From NCBI RefSeq assembly GCF_039993895.1, contig NZ_CP121194.1, positions 3,162,001 to 3,226,000 on the forward strand: a stretch of DNA of 64,000 nucleotides. The letters run 5' to 3'. Below, piece after piece: positions 8,446 through 18,189 of this stretch. The stretch comes from Edaphobacter paludis. Its GTDB lineage: Bacteria; Acidobacteriota; Terriglobia; Terriglobales; Acidobacteriaceae. The notes below the pieces were generated by a model that was not told the origin of the DNA, did not search any database, and saw nothing but the letters and a program-made list of their open reading frames with translations. Made by a program: the position numbers and the translations under genes. Position 1 is the stretch's first letter, and each line of letters begins with the position of its first letter.

Positions 8446-9897
8446 ATGAGGGTGCAACGATCGATGGTCAAAAGCGCGCTTCGCTATAGTATTTCAACGG
8501 CCGTTATTGCTGTCATTGTAGCCGTGTACTTCCATTGGGAGCACGCGAACGAAATGACGGTGGCATTGACCTGCCTGATGGTCATCCTTCTGGTGGCCGC
8601 AAACTGGGGTCTTCGCCATGCCATTTATCTTTCGATATTGTCATCCGCTGCCATTAATTTCTTCTTCCTTCCTCCAATTGGTACGTTCACCATTGGCGAT
8701 TCACGGAATTGGGTGGCACTCGCAGCATTTCTACTGACGGGGATCGTGGCGAGCCAGCTTGCGGAACGGGCACGCCGGGAGGCCAAGAGATCGCGCTTCC
8801 GCCAACGGGAGGCAGAACGCCTTTACGAATTCAGCCAACAGATGCTGGTGACCGGCAATGTAATCGACCTGCTGAACTCGTTGCCCGGGATGATTGCAAC
8901 AACATTCAACCTTCCTGGCGCTGCCGTTTATCTCCGCGAGAAGGACCGCGTATACAGGTCGAGCCCGAATTACATGGACGTAACCGCGGATGAGCTTCGG
9001 GATGCCGCCTTCACGCGAGATCGCCGGGTGGATGAGGCGCGATCGGTCACTCTGTCGCCTATCCTGCTGGGGACGAGACCTATCGGCGCGGTAGGCATCA
9101 CCGGCACGGGCGCCTCGCCCGAGGCGCTGGATGCCGTTTGCGGACTGGCAGCAATTGCCATCGAGCGGGTCAACGCCGTCGAAACCCTTACCCGAGTGGA
9201 AGCGTCTCGCGAGAGTGAGCGGCTGCGGAATGCTCTGCTCGATTCTGTCGCTCACGAACTACGCACTCCTTTAACCTCGATTACAGCGGCGATTACAACC
9301 CTGCAGACAAATACTGCACTTGATTCGAACCAGCGCGCAGAGATGATGAAGGTGATTGAAGAAGAGGCTGCCCGACTGAATCACCTGGTCGGTCAGGCGA
9401 TGGAGATGGCGGCGCTGGACGCCCACGACATCAAGCTGGATAAGCAACTGCATTCCATGCGCGAGGCTGTAGACCTGGCATTGGAGGCGGTACAGCCCCA
9501 GCTTAAAACGCATCCTGTCGAGGTCCGGCTGCCGGATTCGCTTCCCCCCGTGGAGATGGATATCGATTGGATAGCCAAGGTAATTCAGCATTTGCTTGAC
9601 AACGCCGCAAAATACTCCTCAGAGGGAAGCCCGATTTTTATCAGCGCGGAGGTCTCGAAGCACCGGCTCGTGACCAGCGTCGCCGATCGTGGCGCAGGCA
9701 TCGATGACTTTGAACGCATGTTGATCTTCGACAAGTTCTACCGTGGCCAGGGACAACGCTATCGTGTGCAGGGTACGGGAATGGGGTTGGCCATTGCCAA
9801 GGCCATCGTGGAGGCGCACGGGGGGGCGATTGAGGTGACCAGTCAGCCTTCTCAGGGATCTGTGTTTTCTTTCTACCTGCCGCTAAGAGACCTCTAG
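8446..9897 (+). CDS. KdpD C-terminal half: DUF4118-GAF-histidine kinase
   Basis: This 483-residue membrane histidine kinase has four closely spaced helices in residues 12-105 with the DUF4118 motif FFFLPPIGTFTI, a GAF-like region (about 130-245), a HisKA box with H270 in SVAHELRTPLTSI, and an HATPase domain with NAAKYS, DRGAGI and GTGMGLAIAKAIVEAHGG. This is the domain order of KdpD downstream of its USP domain. The ATG at 8446 is 11 bp from the divergent start of the sensor half; an alternative ATG lies at 8464. Together the two genes probably reconstitute KdpD and phosphorylate KdpE (inference). Confidence 0.9.
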   Translation: MRVQRSMVKSALRYSISTAVIAVIVAVYFHWEHANEMTVALTCLMVILLVAANWGLRHAIYLSILSSAAINFFFLPPIGTFTIGDSRNWVALAAFLLTGIVASQLAERARREAKRSRFRQREAERLYEFSQQMLVTGNVIDLLNSLPGMIATTFNLPGAAVYLREKDRVYRSSPNYMDVTADELRDAAFTRDRRVDEARSVTLSPILLGTRPIGAVGITGTGASPEALDAVCGLAAIAIERVNAVETLTRVEASRESERLRNALLDSVAHELRTPLTSITAAITTLQTNTALDSNQRAEMMKVIEEEAARLNHLVGQAMEMAALDAHDIKLDKQLHSMREAVDLALEAVQPQLKTHPVEVRLPDSLPPVEMDIDWIAKVIQHLLDNAAKYSSEGSPIFISAEVSKHRLVTSVADRGAGIDDFERMLIFDKFYRGQGQRYRVQGTGMGLAIAKAIVEAHGGAIEVTSQPSQGSVFSFYLPLRDL

Positions 9898-9994
9898 ATA
9901 TACCGTCAGGCAGGATTTTTGGAGAATTTGACCATTTGAAGGCAAATCGCAGGGAATACTTTATCTTGCGGGGTAAATCTGACAAACTAGAGGT

Positions 9995-11188
9995 ATGAGC
10001 ACAACAGCTACCAAGATATTTGCGGACCGCATAGGCCGCATTGAAGTTTCAGCGACGATGGCAATCACAGCGGCGGCGCTCAAACTGAAGTCGGAAGGTG
10101 TCAACCTGGCGGACTTTGGCGCAGGCGAGCCGCACTTTGCGACGCCAAGGCATATCAAGGACGCGGCCATCGATGCCATCGAGAAGAACTTTACCCGCTA
10201 TACGAATGTTGCGGGTATTCCCGAGGTGCGGAAGGCGATCGTGGATCGTCATACGGCCGACTTCGGCTCGAACTATACGCCCGAGGAGTGCGTGTTCACG
10301 ACCGGCGGAAAGCTCGCCCTGTTCAATGCGATCCAAGTGCTTGTGGACCATGGCGATGAGGTGATTCTGCCAGTTCCCTACTGGGTCTCCTTCAAGGACA
10401 TCATTCAGTATGCGGGCGGCAAGGTGGTGCTGGTTCAGACTGACGAAGCGGAGAACTTCCGCGTCACCGCCAAGATGATCGAGGCTGCGATCACCCCGAA
10501 GACGAAAGCTATTATTTTAAATACGCCCTCGAATCCGTCGGGCGCGGTAGTATCGCCGGAAGACCTGGAAGCGATCGTCCGGCTGGCGCATAAGCACGAG
10601 ATTTATGTGCTGCTTGATGAGTGCTACGTATATCTGAACTTCGCCGGCGAAATTGTCAGCGGCGGCTCGTTCACCGACTGTAAGGAACATGTCGTAGTTC
10701 TGGGTTCCCTGTCGAAGACGTATGCGATGACGGGCTGGCGCGCCGGCTTCGCGCTGGGACCAAAGCCAATCATTGCGGCGATGAGCAAGTTGCAGTCGCA
10801 GAGCACATCGAACACAGCGAGCATGGTGCAACGCGCTTCGATCGCCGCTGTGAGCGGATCGCAACAATGCGTCACCGAGATGCGTGCGGACTATATTAAG
10901 CTGCGCGATCAAGTGCTGGCGGGACTCAAGACAATTCCTGGATTGACCTGCACCGTGCCTCAGGGCGCGTTCTACGTTTATCCCAACGTGAAAAGCTTTA
11001 TCGGCAAGGGCGGCGTCAAGTCGGCTTCTGACCTTGCGGCAAAGCTGCTGAGCGAAGCGCACGTTGTTGTGGTTCCAGGTGAAGCATTCGGAACGGACGA
11101 ACATATTCGGTTGTCCTATGCGGTTTCGCATGAGGTAATTGATGAAGGCGTCAAGCGGATGCAGGCATATTTTGCAACGCTGGGCTAA
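9995..11188 (+). CDS. Aspartate aminotransferase, class I PLP-dependent
   Basis: This 397-residue fold-type I aminotransferase has NTPSNPSG near 176-183, the PLP lysine K241 in SLSKTYAMTGWRAG, and the substrate-binding arginine in the C-terminal HIRLSYA. It resembles the Ib-subgroup aspartate/prephenate aminotransferases (AspB/AatA) that swap amino groups between aspartate or glutamate and 2-oxo acids. It is followed by an intrinsic terminator, so it is probably monocistronic. Exact substrate range is uncertain. Confidence 0.9.
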   Translation: MSTTATKIFADRIGRIEVSATMAITAAALKLKSEGVNLADFGAGEPHFATPRHIKDAAIDAIEKNFTRYTNVAGIPEVRKAIVDRHTADFGSNYTPEECVFTTGGKLALFNAIQVLVDHGDEVILPVPYWVSFKDIIQYAGGKVVLVQTDEAENFRVTAKMIEAAITPKTKAIILNTPSNPSGAVVSPEDLEAIVRLAHKHEIYVLLDECYVYLNFAGEIVSGGSFTDCKEHVVVLGSLSKTYAMTGWRAGFALGPKPIIAAMSKLQSQSTSNTASMVQRASIAAVSGSQQCVTEMRADYIKLRDQVLAGLKTIPGLTCTVPQGAFYVYPNVKSFIGKGGVKSASDLAAKLLSEAHVVVVPGEAFGTDEHIRLSYAVSHEVIDEGVKRMQAYFATLG

Positions 11189-11208
11189 TCGTTGGTTCTA
11201 GGTATCGA

Positions 11209-11231
11209 CCGCACCTGCACGGTGCGGTTTT
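11209..11231 (+). terminator. Intrinsic terminator after the aminotransferase gene
   Basis: A 7-bp GC stem (CCGCACC / GGTGCGG, 5-base loop) is followed by TTTT, 20 bp after the stop codon of the aminotransferase and just before manC. Confidence 0.75.
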
Positions 11232-11249
11232 CCTTTGAGATGGGGTTGT

Positions 11250-12410
11250 ATGTCCAAAGAAGTTGGCACGTCGAAGTTGCGGTTTGCTCCAGTGATTCTT
11301 GCGGGTGGCAGTGGAACGCGGTTCTGGCCTCGGAGCCGGAAGGCGAGAGCGAAGCAGGTATTGGCTCTCGATGGCGACAAAACCATGATCCAGCAGACGC
11401 TGGAGCGGTTGAGCCCCCTTGTGGCGCCTTCCAGCGTATGGGTTATCACCAACGAGCTTCTGGATGACGTGATCGCGGAACAGTTGCCGGAGGTTCCACG
11501 AGAACACATCCTGAGCGAGCCGGCTGCGCGAAACACCGCTCCGGCGTGCGCTCTGGCAGCGTTTTTGCTGGAGAAGACTGAGCCGGATACGGTCATCGGC
11601 GTGTTTCCCTCGGACCAGGTGGTGAAGGACAGTGCGCGCTTTGCGAAGGTGATTCATGCCGGAGCGGAGTTGGCAGCCAGCGGCGACAAGATCGTGGTTC
11701 TCGGCGTGCCTCCTACGCGGGCTGAGACGGGCTACGGCTACATCGAGCAGGGCGCAGTTGCCGAGGATGCGACGAAGATTGCAGGTGGCATCGAGGCCCG
11801 CCGAGTAAAGCGGTTCACCGAGAAGCCCGACAAAGAGCATGCCGAACAGTTTGTGGCAACGGGCAACTATGCCTGGAACAGTGGGATATTTCTGTGGAGT
11901 GCACGGACCTTGGCTGGAGCGATTCGAGAGTATTGTCCCGCGATGGCGCCGCTGCTCGAAAAGATTGCCGCAGCCTATGGAACGGACCAGTTTACGCAGG
12001 TGTTTGCGGAAGTCTATCCGCAGTGCGAGAACATCAGCATCGACTATGCAGTGCTGGAGCCAAGGTCGCGTAAGGGTGAAGCGGGCGCTGAAATTTATTG
12101 CCTGCCCGGTGACTTCGAATGGAACGATCTTGGATGCTGGTCGACGCTGCACGAGAATATGGCGGACTGTTCGCCGGAGAAGCTTGCCTTCGCCAACGTG
12201 TTCGATGAGACCGATCCTCTCTGTGTCTCCATCGATTCGAATGGCAACTATGTTTACGCTCCCGGCAAGGTGATTGCGCTGGTTGGCGTGAATAATCTGG
12301 TTGTCGTGCAGACGAAAGATGCGCTGCTGATTACGACGCGTGACCGGTCGCAGGAAGTGGGCAAGGTTGTCGCGGAGTTGAAGAAGGCTGGACGGGAAGA
12401 CTTAATTTAG
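11250..12410 (+). CDS. manC: Mannose-1-phosphate guanylyltransferase
   Basis: The enzyme makes GDP-mannose from GTP and mannose-1-phosphate. The protein (386 residues from the ATG at 11250) has the nucleotidyltransferase signature LAGGSGTRFWPRSR and the downstream KQVL at its N-terminus, FPSDQVV for the metal-binding region, and FTEKP and WNSGIF in the core. Length fits the single-domain ManC class without the isomerase domain. The frame opens at 11235, but 11250 fits the family better and has GATGGGG upstream. It is followed 14 bp later by a phosphohexomutase, giving a likely mannose-nucleotide unit. Confidence 0.92.
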   Translation: MSKEVGTSKLRFAPVILAGGSGTRFWPRSRKARAKQVLALDGDKTMIQQTLERLSPLVAPSSVWVITNELLDDVIAEQLPEVPREHILSEPAARNTAPACALAAFLLEKTEPDTVIGVFPSDQVVKDSARFAKVIHAGAELAASGDKIVVLGVPPTRAETGYGYIEQGAVAEDATKIAGGIEARRVKRFTEKPDKEHAEQFVATGNYAWNSGIFLWSARTLAGAIREYCPAMAPLLEKIAAAYGTDQFTQVFAEVYPQCENISIDYAVLEPRSRKGEAGAEIYCLPGDFEWNDLGCWSTLHENMADCSPEKLAFANVFDETDPLCVSIDSNGNYVYAPGKVIALVGVNNLVVVQTKDALLITTRDRSQEVGKVVAELKKAGREDLI

Positions 12411-12424
12411 CGAATGGCGGCGTA

Positions 12425-13861
12425 ATGGCAGAGACAGTGGTGAAGTTTGGAACGGATGGGTGGCGTGGCATTATTGCCGACGACTTTACCTTTGCCAACG
12501 TGCGCGTGGCGGCGGCGGCGATTGCGAACTACGTGCTGGCTCATGAGAATGCAGCCGCTGGGGTTTGCATTGCCTATGACACGCGCTTCGGGTCGCATTC
12601 GTTTGCGAAAGTGGTAGCGGAGGTTATGGCTGGGGCTGGCATTCCAGTCGCTCTGGCCGCGGAGATTACGCCTACGCCTGCGCTTTCCTACGCGGTGCGT
12701 GAGCGCAAAGCGGCTGGCGGCGTGATGATTACGTCCAGCCATAATCCCGCGGAGTGGAATGGCGTGAAGTACAAGGCAAGTTATGGCGGGTCGGGCTTAC
12801 CTTCCATTATGACTTCGATTGAGAGCTATCTGGGAAAGCCTCTCGCTAAGAGCGCGGCACCAGCGGCGATCGAAGAGGTGAACTTCAATCCCGACTACGT
12901 TGCGGCGATCACGCGCTTTGTTGATTTGGAGGCAATTCGGTCGTCCGGATATAAATTTCTGATCGACGTGATGTATGGCGCGGGTCGAGGCGTGCTTGCG
13001 GGAATCTTCACGAAGGCGAAGATTCCATTTGTGGAGATTCGTAACGAGATCAACCCGGCGTTTCCGGGGATTAATCCAGAGCCCATTCTGCCGCATATTC
13101 GCGAGACGCAGATGGCGGTTGTAGCGGAGCATTGCGATGCCGGTTTGATTACGGATGGCGATGCCGACCGCATCGGCGCTGTAGATGAGCATGGCAATGT
13201 CGTGGATGCACACAAGATTTTTTCCGTGTTGCTGAAGTGGCTGCTGGAGCGTAAGAAGTGGCCGGGCGATGTAACCCGTGCTTTCAATACGACGAAGATG
13301 ATCGACCGCATTGCCGCGAAGTATGGACGGCGGCTGCATGAGCATGGCATCGGCTTTAAGTATGTCTGTGAGTTGATGCTGGATCAGGAGATTTTGATTG
13401 GCGGCGAGGAATCGGGCGGCGTTGGCATCAGCCGCCACCTGCCGGAGCGCGATGGGATGCTGAACTCGCTGCTGCTGGCGAATGTGATGGCGGATGAGAA
13501 GAAGACGCTTGGCGAACTGGTAGCAGCTTTGCAGGAAGAGTTTGGCGAACACCAGTACGGGCGCGTGGACATGCACATCGAGGAGACGTTGAAGCAGTCT
13601 GCCATTGCGCGAGCGAAGGCTGGCGTGACTGACATTGCGGGTATGAAGGTGCTTCGCGTCGAGACCATGGATGGCATCAAGTTCTTCCTCGACAATCCTG
13701 ATTGTTCCGGCAAACCAAATGCCGCGGAGACTTGGCTCCTGTTGCGCGCATCGGGCACCGAGCCGCTGCTGCGCGTCTATTGTGAGAGCTGTTCGGTCGA
13801 ATCGGTCACGAAGGTATTAGAAGCGGCGCAGAGGTTTGTGTTGCAGGGGAGCGCTGTTTGA
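12425..13861 (+). CDS. Phosphoglucomutase/phosphomannomutase family protein
   Basis: This 478-residue alpha-D-phosphohexomutase moves phosphate between C1 and C6 of a hexose. It shows the catalytic serine S105 in TSSHNP, the metal loop DGDADR at 244-249, the sugar-binding GEESGG at 327-332, and the phosphate-binding RASGTEP near the C-terminus. All active-site loops are intact. Beside manC it would supply mannose-1-phosphate, although glucose or glucosamine substrates cannot be excluded. Its stop overlaps the TTG start of the next gene by 4 bp. Confidence 0.9.
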   Translation: MAETVVKFGTDGWRGIIADDFTFANVRVAAAAIANYVLAHENAAAGVCIAYDTRFGSHSFAKVVAEVMAGAGIPVALAAEITPTPALSYAVRERKAAGGVMITSSHNPAEWNGVKYKASYGGSGLPSIMTSIESYLGKPLAKSAAPAAIEEVNFNPDYVAAITRFVDLEAIRSSGYKFLIDVMYGAGRGVLAGIFTKAKIPFVEIRNEINPAFPGINPEPILPHIRETQMAVVAEHCDAGLITDGDADRIGAVDEHGNVVDAHKIFSVLLKWLLERKKWPGDVTRAFNTTKMIDRIAAKYGRRLHEHGIGFKYVCELMLDQEILIGGEESGGVGISRHLPERDGMLNSLLLANVMADEKKTLGELVAALQEEFGEHQYGRVDMHIEETLKQSAIARAKAGVTDIAGMKVLRVETMDGIKFFLDNPDCSGKPNAAETWLLLRASGTEPLLRVYCESCSVESVTKVLEAAQRFVLQGSAV

Positions 13862-14523
13862 GTAAGTCTATCTGCGTTGAGACAAAGGGTCTTTTGTTTG
13901 ACATGGATGGAGTGCTGATCAGCTCCATCGGTTCGGTAGTACGTTGCTGGCGACGGTGGGCCGAGATCTATCACGTGCCGAACGCGGAGACCTACACGGT
14001 GCCACACGGTGTTCGTGCTATCGACATCGTGAAGTCATTGCGTCCCGATATCGACCCCAACGAGGGATTGCGCGTGATCGAGGACATGGAGATCGAAGAC
14101 ATGGCAGACCTGAAGGTGCTGCCGGGGGTGAAGAAGCTGCTGGAAAGTTTGCCGCTGGAGCGATGGGCCATTGTGACCTCGGCAACGCGGCGGTTGCTGC
14201 TGGGGCGGTTGGAGGCAGCAGGACTGCCGATCCCGGAGCGCATCATCAGCGGCGATATGGTCGAGCGCGGGAAGCCTGATCCAGAGCCATACCGTCGCGG
14301 AGCCGGGTTGCTTGGTCTCCGCCCCGAAGATTGTGTTGTGGTGGAAGATGCGCCATCCGGCGTAGGCGCTGGCGTGGCTGCGGGATGTCGTGTGCTCGGT
14401 GTGCTGGGGACGCATTCGTTGGCTGAGTTGCAGCAGGCCATGTGGATTGCGCCATCACTTGAAGACGTCACGGTGACAACATTGGCGGACAAGCTCGAGT
14501 TGTGTTTCGAACCCGCAGGCTAA
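13858..14523 (+). CDS. HAD-superfamily sugar-phosphate phosphatase (beta-PGM-like)
   Basis: The 221-residue protein carries the HAD motifs: DMDGVL near 15-20 with both catalytic aspartates, VTSA in motif II, GKPDPEPY with the motif III lysine, and VVEDAPSGVGAG for motif IV. It belongs to subfamily IA, which contains sugar- and polyol-phosphate phosphatases. TTG appears to be the start, overlapping the upstream stop with AGGGGAG before it, indicating coupling to the phosphohexomutase. The substrate is probably a hexose phosphate, by context only. Confidence 0.82.
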   Translation: MSKSICVETKGLLFDMDGVLISSIGSVVRCWRRWAEIYHVPNAETYTVPHGVRAIDIVKSLRPDIDPNEGLRVIEDMEIEDMADLKVLPGVKKLLESLPLERWAIVTSATRRLLLGRLEAAGLPIPERIISGDMVERGKPDPEPYRRGAGLLGLRPEDCVVVEDAPSGVGAGVAAGCRVLGVLGTHSLAELQQAMWIAPSLEDVTVTTLADKLELCFEPAG

Positions 14524-14589
14524 AACGGAAGCTTGCACTTAATCTCTCGAACGAGCGATCTTGCTCGATTCGATATAGGATTTGGTGGT

Positions 14590-16806
14590 ATGCATCGTCC
14601 ATCTATACTTCGCACCCTTGTGTGTCTTGTCGTCCTTGGCTCAACCGCTTCGATGTTGGCCGCGCCTCCTGGGCCAGTTGACTGGGTCAATCCTCTGATC
14701 GGCACCGCCAGCGGCAAGATCGGGTATGGCGGAACAATGCCGTTTGTGACTCCGCCATTCGGCATGACCGACTGGACGCCGCAGACGCGCCAGAACAAGA
14801 TTAGCGTGGTCTCGTACAACTACGACGACAAGACAATCTCAGGATTTATCGGAACGCATCAACCGGCGATCTGGATGGGCGACTACGGATACGTCACGCT
14901 GATGCCCGAGATCGGTGACCTGAAGACAACTCCCGATGAGCGGAAGCTGCCCTTCACTCACGCCGACGAGATTGCACACCCCGACTTCTACTCCGTCAGG
15001 ATGGACGCCGGAGGTGGGAAGCAGATTCGTTCGGAGATGACAGCGACGGAGCGGTGCAGCTATATGCGCTTCACCTTCCCGGCAAATACGCCGTCGCGAA
15101 TCTTGATTGAAGCCTCAAGAGCAGGTCATGCAGGTTCGGTGCACGTCGATGCGGCCAACCACGAGATCACCGGTTACAACCCCGACCGAATGGATGCCCA
15201 TCTTGGACCGGCCGCGCTCAAAAACTTCAAAGGCTATTTCGTCGTTCAGTTCCGGCAGGCATTTCAAAAGGCTAACACCTATGGAATGGATGACGCGCAG
15301 GCCAGCCACGCTCGCGGAGCTTATGCAGGCTTCGCTCCGTCCACGGGAAAACAGGTCATTGAACTGCGCGTCGGGACGTCCTTCATCAGCATTGAGCAGG
15401 CGCGCGAGAACTTGAAGAAAGAGATTCCCGAGTGGAACTTCGAAGCTGTCCGGCAGGCATTGCGCGACAAATGGCAGGCGAAGCTCGACAGAATTGGATT
15501 GCAGGGTGCTTCGGACGAAGAGCGGGGGACGGTCTATACCGCTGCCTATCATGCGCTGCTCTATCCGCGGATCTTCTCCGAATACGGACGCTACTACAGC
15601 GCGTTTGACGACACCGTTCATCAGGGCGAGTCGTATACCGCCTATTCGATATGGGATACCTTTCGCGCCGAAAACAGCCTGTTGACGCTACTCGCTCCGG
15701 AGCGAGTGGATGGCATGATCACAGCCTTGCTGCAGAACTATCGCGAGGGCGGCTGGATGCCGAAGTGGCCGAATCCGGGCTACACCAACATCATGATCGG
15801 CACCCACGCGGACTCGCTGGTCGCCGAGGCTATCCGCAAGGGCTTTCATGGATTCGATCGTGACCTGGCGTGGAAGGCCGTCTATAAAGACGCCATGACA
15901 CCGCCCGACGGAGACACGACGCGCCGCTGGGCCGACCGCGAGCCGCATACCCCTTATGAAGCCCGAGGCGGGCTGACCTATTACAAGGAACTCGGCTATA
16001 TTCCCACCGATAAGACCGCCGAAGCTTCATCGCGGACGCTCGAGGACAGTTACGACGACTGGTGCGTAGCGCAGGTCGCAAAGGCGCTGGGCAAAGAGAA
16101 GGACTACCAGTTCTTTCTGCACCGCTCGCTGAACGACCGCCATCTCTACAATCCGGCAGATGGATTGATGCGAGGCAAGACCTCCGACGGAAAATGGGCC
16201 GCTGCGGATGCCGGATGGACGGAAGGCACGGCCTGGGTCTACACCTGGGCGCCTCTGCACGACGAGGCCGGCATTCTCGAGCTGATGGGCGGAGACGCTG
16301 CCTACAATGCGAAGCTGGACCAGCACTTTGCCGGTGGCCATAACGTTCACAGCAACGAGCCGAGCCATCATTATGGCTACTTGTACGACTTCAGCGGCGA
16401 GCCCTGGAAGACGCAGGCAAAGGTGCGGGAGATTGCACTTGCAGAGTATGCCGGACAGCCCGTTGGCCTCGACGGTGACGACGACTGCGGCCAGATGTCA
16501 GCGTGGTATCTGTTCACTGCGTTTGGCATCTATCCCGTGAACCCGGCGTCAGGGGACTATATGATCGGCAGCCCCATGTTCAGCAGGATGAGTCTTCGAC
16601 TGGCGAATGGGAAGCAGTTCACCGTGATTGCGGACCACAACTCCAGTGCCAACGTATATATCCAGTCGGCGACGCTCAACGGCAAACCGCTGACGAAGCC
16701 TGTTATCCGCTACGAGGACATTATGGCCGGCTCGACGCTGCACTTTGTGATGGGACCCGAGACTTCGCACTGGGCAGCCAACTGGCGCGCTCAGGCCATT
16801 CAGTAA
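14590..16806 (+). CDS. Secreted GH92 alpha-mannosidase
   Basis: From the ATG at 14590 (AGGA upstream) the 738-residue product begins with a clean signal peptide (MHRPSILRT, hydrophobic core, cut after ASMLA). The mature part starts DWVNPLIGT, a hallmark of glycoside hydrolase family 92, and contains YSIWDTFRAENSLL, EGTAWVY, NEPSHH and GDDDCGQMSAWYLF, all typical of the GH92 catalytic domain. Family members are calcium-dependent exo-acting alpha-mannosidases. The frame extends upstream to a TTG at 14533, but that would bury the signal peptide. Next to manC it may link external mannan degradation with mannose metabolism. Confidence 0.93.
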   Translation: MHRPSILRTLVCLVVLGSTASMLAAPPGPVDWVNPLIGTASGKIGYGGTMPFVTPPFGMTDWTPQTRQNKISVVSYNYDDKTISGFIGTHQPAIWMGDYGYVTLMPEIGDLKTTPDERKLPFTHADEIAHPDFYSVRMDAGGGKQIRSEMTATERCSYMRFTFPANTPSRILIEASRAGHAGSVHVDAANHEITGYNPDRMDAHLGPAALKNFKGYFVVQFRQAFQKANTYGMDDAQASHARGAYAGFAPSTGKQVIELRVGTSFISIEQARENLKKEIPEWNFEAVRQALRDKWQAKLDRIGLQGASDEERGTVYTAAYHALLYPRIFSEYGRYYSAFDDTVHQGESYTAYSIWDTFRAENSLLTLLAPERVDGMITALLQNYREGGWMPKWPNPGYTNIMIGTHADSLVAEAIRKGFHGFDRDLAWKAVYKDAMTPPDGDTTRRWADREPHTPYEARGGLTYYKELGYIPTDKTAEASSRTLEDSYDDWCVAQVAKALGKEKDYQFFLHRSLNDRHLYNPADGLMRGKTSDGKWAAADAGWTEGTAWVYTWAPLHDEAGILELMGGDAAYNAKLDQHFAGGHNVHSNEPSHHYGYLYDFSGEPWKTQAKVREIALAEYAGQPVGLDGDDDCGQMSAWYLFTAFGIYPVNPASGDYMIGSPMFSRMSLRLANGKQFTVIADHNSSANVYIQSATLNGKPLTKPVIRYEDIMAGSTLHFVMGPETSHWAANWRAQAIQ

Positions 16807-16833
16807 ACAGCGTGCTTTAGCTCATGTCTGAAA

Positions 16834-17655
16834 TCAGCGCCCGAGCAGGGCTTCGACGCGACGCAGATCGTCTTCGGTGTCGACGCCGATGGTGTCGAAT
16901 TCCGTAGGTTCGACGTAGAGGCTGATACCGTTTTCGAGGAAGCGAAGCTGTTCGAGCCGCTCCGTCTGTTCAAGCGCGCTGGGCGGCAGCGTAGCGAAGC
17001 GTTCAAGGGCGCTCTTGCGATAGGCGTAGAGGCCCATATGCTTCCAATATTGCGGTGCGATCTTGTCGCGGTCGTAGGGAATGGTAGCGCGAGAGAAGTA
17101 GAGCGCGCGACCATCGACCGCGGTGACGACCTTTACTGCATTCGGGTTCGTAATATTTTCTGCGGTGCAGAGCACTTTAAGGGTCGAGACCTCGACATGC
17201 GGACGGCTGAAAGCACGGAGCATTGCCGTGATGTGCTGAGGCTTCAGCAGCGGCTCGTCGCCCTGAATATTGACGTAGATGTCCGCGTGGACGAGCTGGG
17301 AGACGGCGTAGACGCGGTCGGTGCCGCTGGGCAGATCCGGCGAAGTGAGTTGGAAAGGCCAGCCGTTTCGGTCGCATAGCTCGGCCACTTCGGCAGAGTC
17401 AGTGGCTATCAAAACCTGGTCGAGCTGAGGGCATGCCTTGGCCGCTTCGAAGACCCACGCCAGCATCGGCTTACCTGCGATGGTGCGAAGGACTTTGCGG
17501 GCCAGACGGGTCGAGGCCAGGCGTGCAGGGATGACACCGAGAACGATGGGCTCCGGCTTTTCGCTCTGGCGCGAATCAAGTATGATTGGAACTGGCTGTG
17601 CCGCGACGGTTCTCCTGAACTGCTCGTTGCGTGACTTTCCTGCTGGTACAGCCAT
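16834..17655 (-). CDS. kdsB: 3-deoxy-manno-octulosonate cytidylyltransferase (KdsB)
   Basis: KdsB activates Kdo as CMP-Kdo for LPS inner-core synthesis. The homologous region begins with LGVIPARLASTRL near residue 39 and includes KPMLAWVFEAA, SGTDR and VNIQGDEPLL. The product of 273 residues is about 25 longer than usual owing to a polar N-terminal stretch of 37 residues. No alternative ATG, GTG or TTG lies close to the conserved start, so the ATG at 17655 is kept, although no ribosome site precedes it. The start lies 11 bp from a divergent tRNA gene. Confidence 0.93.
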   Translation of the reverse strand: MAVPAGKSRNEQFRRTVAAQPVPIILDSRQSEKPEPIVLGVIPARLASTRLARKVLRTIAGKPMLAWVFEAAKACPQLDQVLIATDSAEVAELCDRNGWPFQLTSPDLPSGTDRVYAVSQLVHADIYVNIQGDEPLLKPQHITAMLRAFSRPHVEVSTLKVLCTAENITNPNAVKVVTAVDGRALYFSRATIPYDRDKIAPQYWKHMGLYAYRKSALERFATLPPSALEQTERLEQLRFLENGISLYVEPTEFDTIGVDTEDDLRRVEALLGR

Positions 17656-17665
17656 TACACATTAG

Positions 17666-17742
17666 GGCGGTGTAGCTCAGATGGTTAGAGCGACGGACTC
17701 ATAACCCGTAGGTCGGCAGTTCGATTCTGCCCACCGCCACCA
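17666..17742 (+). tRNA. tRNA-Met (anticodon CAT), CCA encoded
   Basis: A full cloverleaf is visible: acceptor GGCGGTG pairs with CACCGCC, discriminator A and encoded CCA at 17740-17742, anticodon CAT at 17700-17702 in loop CTCATAA, T-stem GGCAG/CTGCC with TTCGATT loop. The paired G1-C72 argues for elongator rather than initiator tRNA; a lysidine-modified tRNA-Ile2 is an alternative. The anticodon stem has an A-C mismatch next to the loop. Confidence 0.9.
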
Positions 17743-18189
17743 ATGTTGTATACGGACATCGCCGAGAAGTACGACTGGCAAGGATTTTACTCAAAACAGG
17801 GTAGCACGATGATTCCGAACCGAAGGATTCAATTCCCTAGCCTACCCCAGGCGCCTCAGCTTTCGCTTGATAGTGTCTCCATACAGACATTTTGATGCGC
17901 GGACCCACCCTTCCGGGTTCACTCACTGAACGAATTCCACCATTGTTGAATGACCTTGAAAGATGTCGGAAGCAAAAATCTTTCCGCGGTTCATTTTGGT
18001 CGGGAGTTTACTGAGAAGTTAGTAGTTGGTTAGACAATATTTGACTGGGTACAAAGTTGGGTTGGGGTTCAAGTAAGGGTTCAGGTTTGCCGGGTAAATG
18101 ATTGTGTGAACCTTGGCAGGTTCGGAAATCAGGCATGGCACTGAAGATAGGCATTGACCTGCGCCTCGCGGGTGTTTACTTTGTGGCTA
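17743..18189. other. Intergenic region between tRNA-Met and the XRE gene
   Basis: About 450 bp with lower G+C and no convincing gene. A 20-codon ORF (18135-18197) overlaps the XRE start and could be a leader peptide, but nothing supports translation. The segment near 18069-18085 repeats a GGTTCA element. I see no tRNA, terminator or attachment site. Confidence 0.5.
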
